Below, in pieces: positions 1 to 4,954 of a DNA stretch of 8,311 nucleotides. The DNA comes from an uncultured Candidatus Saccharibacteria bacterium (lineage in GTDB: Bacteria; Patescibacteria; Saccharimonadia; Saccharimonadales; UBA6022): the NCBI GenBank assembly GCA_946479115.1, contig CAMLED010000040.1, positions 1 through 8,311 of the forward strand, in the 5' to 3' direction. The notes under the pieces were generated by a model. That model worked only from the letters and a program-made list of their open reading frames with translations, did not search any database and was not told where the DNA came from. Position numbers and translations under genes: made by a program. Every line of letters starts with the position of its first letter. Within the stretch, counting starts at the first letter, position 1.

Positions 1-5
1 AACTT

Positions 6-35
6 ATTGTACAAAAAATAGCACTCTTATGGCAA
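6..35 (-). promoter_or_regulatory. Leftward promoter embedded in the CIRCE element
   Basis: On the minus strand a -35 box TTGCCA (35-30) is followed after 18 nt by a -10 box TACAAT (11-6); each matches the sigma-70 consensus at 5 of 6 positions. One CIRCE half site lies in the spacer and the -35 box falls in the CIRCE centre, so bound HrcA would block polymerase. The predicted start is at the extreme left edge, so the transcribed gene is outside the window. Confidence 0.65.
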
Positions 36-43
36 GAGTGCTA
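13..43 (-). terminator. Possible intrinsic terminator made from the CIRCE palindrome
   Basis: Read leftward, the same palindrome forms a 10-bp stem (43-34 with 28-19) with a 5-nt loop, followed directly by six U residues (18-13). It lies 20 nt past the stop codon of the leftward gene at 64-501, where a terminator would be expected, and no other candidate is visible there. A CIRCE site has this symmetry anyway, so the termination role is less certain than the operator role. Confidence 0.45.
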
Positions 44-44
44 A
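18..44. promoter_or_regulatory. CIRCE element (HrcA operator)
   Basis: The half sites are ATAGCACTC (18-26) and GAGTGCTAA (36-44), separated by exactly 9 nt (27-35). The consensus CIRCE operator is TTAGCACTC-N9-GAGTGCTAA, so 17 of 18 half-site positions match. CIRCE is the binding site of the heat-shock repressor HrcA and normally controls groES-groEL or the hrcA-grpE-dnaK-dnaJ operon. The element overlaps a leftward promoter, so the regulated gene should lie on the minus strand beyond position 1. Identification rests on the half sites and spacing; the target gene is not visible. Confidence 0.85.
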
Positions 45-63
45 TTTAATCACAGCGCGATAC

Positions 64-501
64 TTATGCGATAGCGGTTAATTCACCTTTTGTAGCAGCT
101 GGAACAAAGTTACCCGCCTCGACTAGTTCTCGGATGTCACCGAGTCCTGTCTCACTTTCAATACGTGTTCCGTCTTCCTTGTAAATTTCAATCGAGATAA
201 GTTGGCTACTAGGATCAAAACCTACGACAGCCGCACCAGACAAACCAAGCGCCTTAATGTGGCGAACGGCCAGTTCGCTGTCGCCGATACCACCATCAAC
301 CACATTACGACCCTGCAGGCGAACACCTTCCATAATTGCCGTTGCTAGCTGATGTTGTGATGCATCATACACAACTGCGACATTACCAGCCGTCTGTAGC
401 CAATCGGCCATTGCCTTACCGACATTCCAGGCACATTCCACGGTTAAACCCGACTCTACTGTTCCTTGTATACTGTATTCTTTAATCAATTCTTCACTCA
501 T
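64..501 (-). CDS. Stand-alone phosphoglucomutase/phosphomannomutase domain I protein, catalytic serine absent
   Basis: The 145-residue product matches only the N-terminal domain of alpha-D-phosphohexomutases. KEYSIQGTV (7-15) corresponds to the family's REYDIRG region, LTVECAWNVGKAMADWL (19-35) to the first helix, VAVVYDAS (41-48) to the VGRD strand, and ETGLGDIRELVEAG (117-130) to the linker before domain II. Domains II-IV, carrying the metal-binding DGDxD and sugar-binding loops, are missing; a full enzyme has about 450 residues. The active-site TASHNP segment, whose serine carries the phosphate, is replaced by VGFDPSS (93-99), so mutase activity is unlikely. The start is placed at 501 rather than at an upstream in-frame ATG at 570, because an extended -10 lies just upstream of 501 and homology begins there. 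It may be a binding or regulatory pseudoenzyme, or a decayed gene copy; the clean reading frame favours a maintained protein. Confidence 0.72.
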   Translation of the reverse strand: MSEELIKEYSIQGTVESGLTVECAWNVGKAMADWLQTAGNVAVVYDASQHQLATAIMEGVRLQGRNVVDGGIGDSELAVRHIKALGLSGAAVVGFDPSSQLISIEIYKEDGTRIESETGLGDIRELVEAGNFVPAATKGELTAIA

Positions 502-508
502 TAGATCT

Positions 509-517
509 AGTATATCA
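509..517 (-). promoter_or_regulatory. Extended -10 promoter for the leftward gene at 64-501
   Basis: The minus strand reads TGATATACT, an extended -10 (TGn plus TATACT, 5 of 6 to consensus), with seven nt (AGATCTA) before the ATG at 501. No good -35 is seen at 16-18 nt. Transcription would begin at or next to the start codon, implying a leaderless mRNA. A G-rich GGGGTGA just upstream is about 14 nt from the ATG, too far for a normal Shine-Dalgarno. Confidence 0.55.
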
Positions 518-528
518 CCCCGTAGATA

Positions 529-557
529 TTGACTTTTTAGTAAATTTGTGATAAATA
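529..557 (+). promoter_or_regulatory. Rightward promoter for the gene at 590
   Basis: TTGACT (529-534) is followed after 17 nt by TAAATA (552-557), preceded by TG at 549-550 in the extended -10 position. The first 12 bases, TTGACTTTTTAG, are identical to those of the promoter at 1844. A start near 563 would leave a leader of about 27 nt. It is divergent from the promoter of the leftward gene. Confidence 0.55.
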
Positions 558-589
558 TAAGTAATAACAAATTAGGCAGACGTTCATTT

Positions 590-1414
590 ATGGAAACCCT
601 TCAACAAACACCAACAGCTGAACTCACCTCCTCGCAATTCAATACGCTTATTGATGATGTCACGAATGAACTATGGGATCTACGTAGCCAAGACGAATAC
701 TTCAACAAATACGAAAAGTTCTCTGCTGCACGGCCCGACCTCAGTAAAGATGAGCTAGAGGCTTTCATAATGAAGAATACAGCCAAAGCTTATGCGGCTA
801 AATTTGGTTTTGACAGTACAAAAACTGCAGCCTTTACACTTATCGCAGCCGCTCCCGATTACGCCATTAATCAGGCACGAAAAGATATTTACGGCGCTAA
901 CGACAAAAACCTCAGAGCAGTCAGCGAGTTTAACGGTCTGGTACGCGACCTCGTCACTCTCCATCCCGAAATTGACCAAGATAGCCTAAGTGCTCGCTTG
1001 GTTGAGTCTGTATCAGCAACTGGTATCGACAACGAATTCACGAGCGATGCCGAACTTCGCGGCGCTATGGACGCCACAATTACCGGCGCTCGCACCGAAG
1101 CTGGTTTAGAACAACTCTTCACCCATGCCGACATCTCTTTTCGTCGTGGCACTACTGTCGAAGATTTACAGCACATCGACTACATCGTACCTGTTCCTAA
1201 AAAGACCCTCAAGATTGACGTTAAATCTTCTGTCAAAGGAACTGGGTCGGACACCAATATTTACCAGCGTGTCGGCGAAAACCATTACAAACTCCTACGT
1301 CTATTCGGAGCTGGGGATTTCCAAGCGAATTCCTTTAAACTTCGTCCGCAAAGCCTTGAGGACAAAACGCCTGGCACCCAGGCCTTGATCGATACACTCG
1401 CCAAACTCGGTTAG
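590..1414 (+). CDS. Hypothetical protein with a PD-(D/E)XK-like motif
   Basis: The 274-residue product is not recognised as a named family. It is soluble with no signal peptide or membrane segment. Residues 1-160 are largely helical and charged. Near the C terminus, HIDYIV (195-200) then LKIDVKSS (207-214) form a D-x12-DVK pattern between two hydrophobic strands, the spacing seen in PD-(D/E)XK nucleases. Candidate catalytic residues are D197, D210 and K212, with E170 or E174 in the preceding helix. Nuclease function is an inference from the motif alone. The ATG at 590 is preferred over a GTG at 548, because 548 lies within the promoter. There is no strong Shine-Dalgarno, only an AGG about 12 nt upstream. 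No methyltransferase or other restriction partner is adjacent, which argues against a classical restriction enzyme. Confidence 0.75.
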   Translation: METLQQTPTAELTSSQFNTLIDDVTNELWDLRSQDEYFNKYEKFSAARPDLSKDELEAFIMKNTAKAYAAKFGFDSTKTAAFTLIAAAPDYAINQARKDIYGANDKNLRAVSEFNGLVRDLVTLHPEIDQDSLSARLVESVSATGIDNEFTSDAELRGAMDATITGARTEAGLEQLFTHADISFRRGTTVEDLQHIDYIVPVPKKTLKIDVKSSVKGTGSDTNIYQRVGENHYKLLRLFGAGDFQANSFKLRPQSLEDKTPGTQALIDTLAKLG

Positions 1415-1415
1415 C

Positions 1416-1444
1416 TTGCATTTTTAATGCCTATATGGTATTAT
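1416..1444 (+). promoter_or_regulatory. Promoter for the small gene at 1482
   Basis: TTGCAT (1416-1421), a 17-nt spacer and TATTAT (1439-1444) form a sigma-70-like promoter, with TG at 1436-1437 as an extended -10. It starts two bases after the preceding stop codon. An inverted repeat GCCTAT (1429-1434) / ATAGGC (1447-1452) brackets the -10 box and could be an operator, although 6-bp arms can arise by chance. Confidence 0.6.
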
Positions 1445-1481
1445 AAATAGGCTCTCTTTTACATCGATCGAAGGATTTATC

Positions 1482-1748
1482 GTGGAAAGCTCGTCCCTGC
1501 GCGAGGTTAAGGAATCTCCGGGTGAAGCAGCCGAACGTGCTGCCAACTCGGTTATCGCTCAAGAGAAACTCACCCTGCATTTTGATAATGGTGAAGAGTT
1601 CTCCTCACGAGTAAGCGTGATTCGCACCAATGGCCGCAAGCAAGGCGAGATCATCGCCGAACTTGAAGCTACCGAATCCAATCGAATTACCCTCTACATC
1701 CCATTGGATGAAGAGGCAACGGTCTACGCGAAAGTGTGGCCCCGATGA
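1482..1748 (+). CDS. Small hypothetical protein, 88 aa
   Basis: The gene begins with GTG and has a good Shine-Dalgarno, AAGGA at 1471-1475, six nt upstream. The acidic, soluble product has a short N-terminal helix (about 5-28) rich in Glu and Ala, followed by alternating hydrophobic strands: KLTLHF (29-34), SRVSVI (42-47), EIIAELEA (56-63) and ITLYIP (69-74), suggesting a small all-beta domain. No family is recognised. Its C-terminal half resembles that of the protein at 1922 (ITLYIPLDEEATVYA against INLHIPQDGEVYA). It has its own promoter and terminator and so is a monocistronic unit, which together with the Shine-Dalgarno supports it being real. Confidence 0.75.
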   Translation: MESSSLREVKESPGEAAERAANSVIAQEKLTLHFDNGEEFSSRVSVIRTNGRKQGEIIAELEATESNRITLYIPLDEEATVYAKVWPR

Positions 1749-1763
1749 TAAAGGATACACAGC

Positions 1764-1808
1764 CGGCCCGAATTGACACTATGTCACGTCGGGCCGATTT
1801 CCTTTTTT
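1764..1808 (+). terminator. Intrinsic terminator after the gene at 1482
   Basis: An 8-bp GC-rich stem, CGGCCCGA (1764-1771) with TCGGGCCG (1789-1796), encloses a further TGACA/TGTCA helix with a CTA loop, and is followed by ATTTCCTTTTTT (1797-1808). It lies 15 nt past the stop codon. The two stacked helices separated by a 2x2 internal loop make it longer than a typical terminator. Confidence 0.88.
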
Positions 1809-1843
1809 AGACCAATCGCTAACCATTAGCTTGTATACTAATC

Positions 1844-1872
1844 TTGACTTTTTAGCATATTTATGCTAATGT
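1844..1872 (+). promoter_or_regulatory. Promoter of the two-gene unit 1922-2412
   Basis: TTGACT (1844-1849), a 17-nt spacer and TAATGT (1867-1872), with TG at 1864-1865 as an extended -10. The -10 hexamer keeps the key T, A and final T. The 16-bp block TTATGCTAATGTTTAT (1861-1876) recurs exactly in the promoter of the minus-strand gene at 8073, at the same distance from its -35. A start near 1879 gives a leader of about 43 nt. Confidence 0.65.
1852..1869. promoter_or_regulatory. Perfect 18-bp palindrome in the promoter, candidate operator
   Basis: TTAGCATATTTATGCTAA is a perfect inverted repeat with 8-bp arms around a TT centre. It fills the -35/-10 spacer and runs into the -10 box, the classic place for a dimeric repressor. 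A looser repeat, ATTAG-N8-CTAAT (1825-1842), lies immediately upstream of the -35. The regulator is unknown. Confidence 0.45.
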
Positions 1873-1921
1873 TTATTAAGCATGCGCAATCGTGTGCTCG
1901 CACCAACAAAAGGAGAACCAG

Positions 1922-2191
1922 ATGGCAACCCCATCGCCTGGTCGGCGATATGCCGTCATTCAGGAGAAGGCATGCGTTAAAGAGAAAATTACACGTGCTA
2001 TCGATACTCATCAACCGACAGACCTAGACCTGTACAACGATGAAATCGGTATGATCAATGTTGTATTCGTCCTAGACACCGGCCTGTATGACCCCGAGGT
2101 ACGTACGTACTGCGGTGAAACTACAGATTACCGAAGCATCAATCTTCACATCCCACAAGACGGAGAAGTCTATGCACTTCTTTCAGACTGA
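1922..2191 (+). CDS. Small hypothetical protein, 89 aa
   Basis: The start is the ATG at 1922, because AAAGGAG ends at 1915 and gives standard spacing; an in-frame GTG at 1892 lacks such a site. The product is soluble, with a basic N terminus (1-25), an acidic centre (DLDLYNDE, 34-41), a hydrophobic strand INVVFVLDT (45-53) and a C-terminal strand INLHIPQDGEVYALL (73-87). It has two cysteines, one near residue 18 and one at 64. No family is recognised; it may be distantly related to the protein at 1482, whose C-terminal half has the same strand order. The next gene follows after 11 nt, so the two are probably co-transcribed. Confidence 0.75.
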   Translation: MATPSPGRRYAVIQEKACVKEKITRAIDTHQPTDLDLYNDEIGMINVVFVLDTGLYDPEVRTYCGETTDYRSINLHIPQDGEVYALLSD

Positions 2192-2202
2192 AAGAGAAAA
2201 GA

Positions 2203-2412
2203 ATGACTGCACGCACTACCCTCAAGATTGACAGCAGGAACACCGGCGGCATCGCCAAAGATTCCAAACGAGGAAGCAGGTTTCATCTTCGCTACGTACA
2301 GGACGGAAAGGTCGTCGACGTCATCCACTATGACCGTGACGAATCCGTGCCTGCCCTGCGTCGGCGGCTGGGCCTTACTCCCGACCAGCTTTCCTGCAAG
2401 CGTCTGGTTTAA
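2203..2412 (+). CDS. Small basic hypothetical protein, 69 aa
   Basis: It begins 11 nt after the previous stop codon, with a modest purine-rich Shine-Dalgarno (AAAGAG, 2191-2196) at suitable spacing, so it is the second gene of a bicistron. The product is basic. A Gly/Lys/Arg-rich N-terminal third (to about residue 27) leads into strands FHLRYV and KVVDVIHY (27-43), then a short helix PALRRRLGLTPDQL (50-63). The beta-beta-alpha order and charge would suit a small nucleic-acid- or protein-binding domain, but this is only a fold guess and no family is recognised. A second frame overlapping this one is open from 2228 to 2437; this frame is preferred for its Shine-Dalgarno and operon spacing. Confidence 0.7.
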   Translation: MTARTTLKIDSRNTGGIAKDSKRGSRFHLRYVQDGKVVDVIHYDRDESVPALRRRLGLTPDQLSCKRLV

Positions 2413-2523
2413 CTCGGGCCCGAGTACACTCTCGTAAAAAAGTGCGCAGCATGTCGCTACGATAATGAAGTTTATTATCGCACCCTGGGAACCCAGCGGT
2501 CGATGTCAGCTTTTATCGACATC
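2412..2523 (+). other. Structured non-coding 3' region of the small-gene operon
   Basis: No convincing gene is present. Four consecutive inverted repeats occur: the 14-bp palindrome ACTCGGGCCCGAGT (2412-2425) starting at the last base of the stop codon; CGATAAT (2460-2466) with ATTATCG (2474-2480); CTGGG (2485-2489) with CCCAG (2492-2496); and GTCGAT (2499-2504) with ATCGAC (2515-2520). The last overlaps an alternative pair, GATGTC (2502-2507) with GACATC (2518-2523), so two mutually exclusive hairpins are possible. A terminator follows at 2529. It could be a 3' UTR structure or a small RNA; no strong promoter of its own is visible and no known RNA family is recognised. Confidence 0.4.
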
Positions 2524-2528
2524 CATAC

Positions 2529-2555
2529 ACCCCTCGCGTTTACGTGAGGGGTTTT
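2529..2555 (+). terminator. Intrinsic terminator of the 1922-2412 unit
   Basis: ACCCCTCGCG (2529-2538) pairs with CGTGAGGGGT (2543-2552) with one G-U pair and a TTTA loop. Three further T residues (2553-2555), then CCC and TTT, follow. It separates the small-gene operon from the FemAB-type gene, which therefore needs its own promoter. Confidence 0.82.
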
Positions 2556-2576
2556 CCCTTTCCAGGAATCGTCAGG

Positions 2577-2582
2577 TACAAT
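2577..2582 (+). promoter_or_regulatory. -10 element for the FemAB-type gene
   Basis: TACAAT (5 of 6 to TATAAT) ends seven nt before the ATG at 2590, and the intervening AGACCTA nearly repeats the AGATCTA at the gene starting at 501. The best -35 at 17-nt spacing, TTCCCT, is weak. The start would fall at or beside the A of the ATG, so the mRNA would be leaderless; no Shine-Dalgarno is present. Confidence 0.5.
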
Positions 2583-2589
2583 AGACCTA

Positions 2590-3630
2590 ATGATTACACG
2601 CTTTGCCCATCCAGATGAAATTAAACAGTGGGATGACCATATTCTTGCTAATCCTGATGCAGGGAATGTTTTTCAGGGACTAGAATTTGCCGAGCAGAAA
2701 CAGCGAGGTGGCTGGACACCGCGCTATGTAATGGCTGATAAGCTTGCGATTACCGTCCTTGAGAAATCGGTTATCGGTCTGGGGAAATTATGGTATTTGC
2801 CAAAAGGCCCCGGCGTCACATCGGTACGTGAACTTGATGATATTCTTGCTGATTTAAAAACCTTTGCCCGTCAACATGGTGTCTTTGCTATCAAGATTGA
2901 ACCCGAATTAATCGATTCTCCCGAAACTCGTGCGGATTTGCTTAAGCTTGGTTTGACCAAAGTTTCGCCAATTCAACCCAACTTCTCTACTGTTACGCTG
3001 AATATTTCAGATGATCTTACGGCGGTTATGGCCAGTCTTAATCAAAAGGGCCGTCACGCGATTAACCGTGCAAAACGCGACGGGGTTACTGTCCAGCAGG
3101 TAGAATCAAACGATGAAAACTGCAAATTGATGTATCGCTTATTGTCTGACACTGCCGCAGGTTCGTTCCGGATTCGCGGCTACGACTACTACAAAACGTT
3201 CTGGCAACGCTATGCCAAGGCCGATCAAGGCCAGTTATTCTTTGCCTACGTTGACGGTAAAATTGTTGCCGGTGCCTACGCCATTACCTTTGGCACCAAA
3301 AGCACCTATAAAGACGGTGCCTCGATCCGTGAGCGTACCGTGTACGGTGCCAGCCATCTATTACAGTGGCACGTTATTGAGTGGGCAAAGAGTAAAGGCT
3401 CAGTTATTCATGACTTCTGCGGCTCACCGCCAGCGAGCGAAATTAAAAATCCTGAACATCCGCATTACGGTATCGGCCGCTTCAAAACCAGCTTTAATAA
3501 AGAAGTCACGGATTACATCGGTGCGTGGGATATTGTTATTAACCCAACCATGTACAAACTATGGGCAAAGTTCGGCGAACGTATCGTCCTTCGGATTCAC
3601 AACCAATTACACCACGAAAACTGGTATTAA
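2590..3630 (+). CDS. FemAB/FemX-family peptidyltransferase (peptidoglycan interpeptide bridge)
   Basis: The 346-residue product has the two tandem GNAT-like halves of the FemABX family, which transfer amino acids from aminoacyl-tRNA to the stem-peptide side chain of peptidoglycan precursors at the inner face of the membrane. Recognisable segments are LPKGPGV (70-76), the family's WIPRGP-like turn; FSTVTLNIS...GRHAINRAKRDGV (132-166), the K-R-N-I-K-like helix and basic segment between the halves; LFFAYVDGKIVAGAYAI (216-232) and YKDGAS (240-245) in the second GNAT core; and GIGRFKTSFN (294-303), the C-terminal GLYRFKxGF signature. It lacks the long helical coiled-coil arm of staphylococcal FemA. 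The acceptor and the amino acid added cannot be read from the sequence. It is convergent with the murE-like gene, with stop codons overlapping by four bases. Confidence 0.9.
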   Translation: MITRFAHPDEIKQWDDHILANPDAGNVFQGLEFAEQKQRGGWTPRYVMADKLAITVLEKSVIGLGKLWYLPKGPGVTSVRELDDILADLKTFARQHGVFAIKIEPELIDSPETRADLLKLGLTKVSPIQPNFSTVTLNISDDLTAVMASLNQKGRHAINRAKRDGVTVQQVESNDENCKLMYRLLSDTAAGSFRIRGYDYYKTFWQRYAKADQGQLFFAYVDGKIVAGAYAITFGTKSTYKDGASIRERTVYGASHLLQWHVIEWAKSKGSVIHDFCGSPPASEIKNPEHPHYGIGRFKTSFNKEVTDYIGAWDIVINPTMYKLWAKFGERIVLRIHNQLHHENWY

Positions 3631-4928
3631 TTCTTTTCAGTATCTTTTTCGAGCAGTTCGCGAACAACCGCAGCATCGTTCCATGGCAATTTTTCGCCGT
3701 TCACAATACGGAATTGTTCATGACCCATGCCGGTGATCAGAATTGTATCGCCAGTTTTAGCGATCGACAAGGCTTTTTCAATCGCTTCGCGGCGATCAGC
3801 TAGCTCGGTCAATTTAGCGGTAGCCCCAGCGGTTTCGATACCATCGCGCACTTGGTCGCGAATCGCTTGTGGGTCTTCGTTGTAGCTTTCTTCATCGGTC
3901 AGAACAATTCGATCAGCCAGACGCGCGGCAATTTCGCCCATGATTGGGCGTTTTGATTTATCACGGTCACCTGTCGCACCGAATACCAAGATCACGCGGT
4001 TCTTTGTGATCTCCTTAGTGGCCTTTAGTAGCTGCTCAAGGGCATCTGGAGTGTGGGCGTAATCAACAACAACATCATAGCCCAGGCCTTCCACAACGCG
4101 CTCAAAACGGCCTGGAACACCTTCGAGATTAGCAATACCTTCGATGATATCATCGAGTTTAATCCCCAGCAGATAGGCTACACAGGCAGCGGCCGTCATA
4201 TTGTAAACATTAAAGGTACCAGGAAGTGCTGTCGCAAGTTCAAGTTTGGTTTGGTGATCAATAATGACATTGGCTTCACTACCCTTTTTGTATAACTTCA
4301 CGTAGTCGATCTTGGCTTCGGCCTCTTCGTGCTGACCATAGGTCATCTTTAATTCACCGGCGGGGAATTTATCGTAGTAATCGTACCAGGCGTCGTCACG
4401 GTTCAGTACGATAAACCTAGGTTCACGCGCAAATAATTTTCCTTTAGCCGCAGCGTATTCATCCATTGTGTGATGGTAATCTAAGTGATCCTGAGTCAGA
4501 TTAGTCATAACCGCGACTTCGATTGGTACACCGTCTAACTTATGCTGCTGCAGGGCGTGGCTGGTAATCTCGAGCACAACATAGTCAACATTGGACTTTT
4601 TTGCATCACGAAAGAACTCTTGCATCCGCTCGGTCGTGCCTACCGTCGCATTAAGATCGTTCAGCTGTGTATCGCCGTCAATCTCGATCAAGGCCGTACT
4701 AAACATAGCGGTCTTGTGGCCCGCTTCTTTCAAGATTTCATTTATATAGTTGATTGTCGTCGTTTTACCATTTGTGCCAGTGACCGCAATCACCTTTAAA
4801 CTACTGGCTGGGTTACCATATTTCAACGCAATCAATCGAACGCGTCCACGTCGATAGATTTCTTCAATACCGTGAACCATGCCTTGCGGCAAATAATTAC
4901 GAACCCCATTCACCAACTTCTGTTTCAT
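3627..4928 (-). CDS. murE: MurE-like UDP-N-acetylmuramyl-tripeptide synthetase lacking domain 1
   Basis: The 433-residue Mur ligase should add the third stem-peptide residue to UDP-MurNAc-L-Ala-D-Glu using ATP in the cytoplasm. The ATP loop TGTNGKTTT is at 50-58, LEITSHALQQH at 119-129, TNLTQDHLDYH at 142-152, the carbamylated-lysine site AAKGK at 160-164, FNVYNMTAA at 239-247, PGRFE at 272-276, DYAHTPDALE at 289-298, GATGDRDKSKRP at 317-328 and GMGHE at 400-404. The central and C-terminal domains are therefore complete. The first UDP-binding domain, about 85 residues in E. coli MurE, is replaced by a 44-residue helical lead. An in-frame TAA 10-12 nt upstream excludes a longer start. The DNPR-type specificity motif reads EESY (346-349), so the added amino acid (meso-DAP, Lys or other) cannot be predicted. 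It lies 26 nt after the propeller gene but has its own promoter. Confidence 0.9.
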   Translation of the reverse strand: MKQKLVNGVRNYLPQGMVHGIEEIYRRGRVRLIALKYGNPASSLKVIAVTGTNGKTTTINYINEILKEAGHKTAMFSTALIEIDGDTQLNDLNATVGTTERMQEFFRDAKKSNVDYVVLEITSHALQQHKLDGVPIEVAVMTNLTQDHLDYHHTMDEYAAAKGKLFAREPRFIVLNRDDAWYDYYDKFPAGELKMTYGQHEEAEAKIDYVKLYKKGSEANVIIDHQTKLELATALPGTFNVYNMTAAACVAYLLGIKLDDIIEGIANLEGVPGRFERVVEGLGYDVVVDYAHTPDALEQLLKATKEITKNRVILVFGATGDRDKSKRPIMGEIAARLADRIVLTDEESYNEDPQAIRDQVRDGIETAGATAKLTELADRREAIEKALSIAKTGDTILITGMGHEQFRIVNGEKLPWNDAAVVRELLEKDTEKN

Positions 4929-4934
4929 ATCTCT

Positions 4935-4943
4935 ATTTTAGCA
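4935..4943 (-). promoter_or_regulatory. Extended -10 promoter for the murE-like gene
   Basis: The minus strand reads TGCTAAAAT, an extended -10 with TAAAAT (5 of 6 to consensus), ending six nt before the ATG at 4928. No -35 is evident at 17 nt. The start would coincide with the ATG (leaderless). The intervening AGAGAT could alternatively be a poor, too-close Shine-Dalgarno for read-through mRNA from the gene upstream. Confidence 0.5.
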
Positions 4944-4954
4944 CTCGTATTGGG

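Noticed and set aside
502..570. N-terminal extension of the mutase-like protein from an ATG at 570
   Set aside because: The extra 23 residues lie over the promoter elements of both divergent genes and have no family similarity; the ATG at 501 fits the homology and the -10.
1882..1980. A 32-codon ORF starting 10 nt after the -10 of the 1844 promoter and overlapping the start of the gene at 1922 in another frame
   Set aside because: It has no Shine-Dalgarno and no recognisable product; the strong Shine-Dalgarno serves the ATG at 1922. Leader-peptide regulation cannot be excluded but is not supported.
2228..2437. Second open frame overlapping the small gene at 2203
   Set aside because: It has no Shine-Dalgarno and begins inside the other gene, and its product has low-complexity composition typical of a shadow frame.
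2440..2525. Possible signal recognition particle RNA or other housekeeping RNA in the hairpin-rich region
   Set aside because: The conserved GGAA-loop core of SRP RNA is not present and no promoter was found; kept only as an unassigned structured region.
3212..3736. Long plus-strand open frames within and past the FemAB gene
   Set aside because: They overlap strongly recognised genes in other frames and have no initiation signals or family resemblance.
4939..4947. TTAGCACTC, identical to one CIRCE half site, just upstream of the murE-like gene
   Set aside because: The other half site is absent at the 9-nt spacing; a lone half overlapping the -10 region is best treated as chance.
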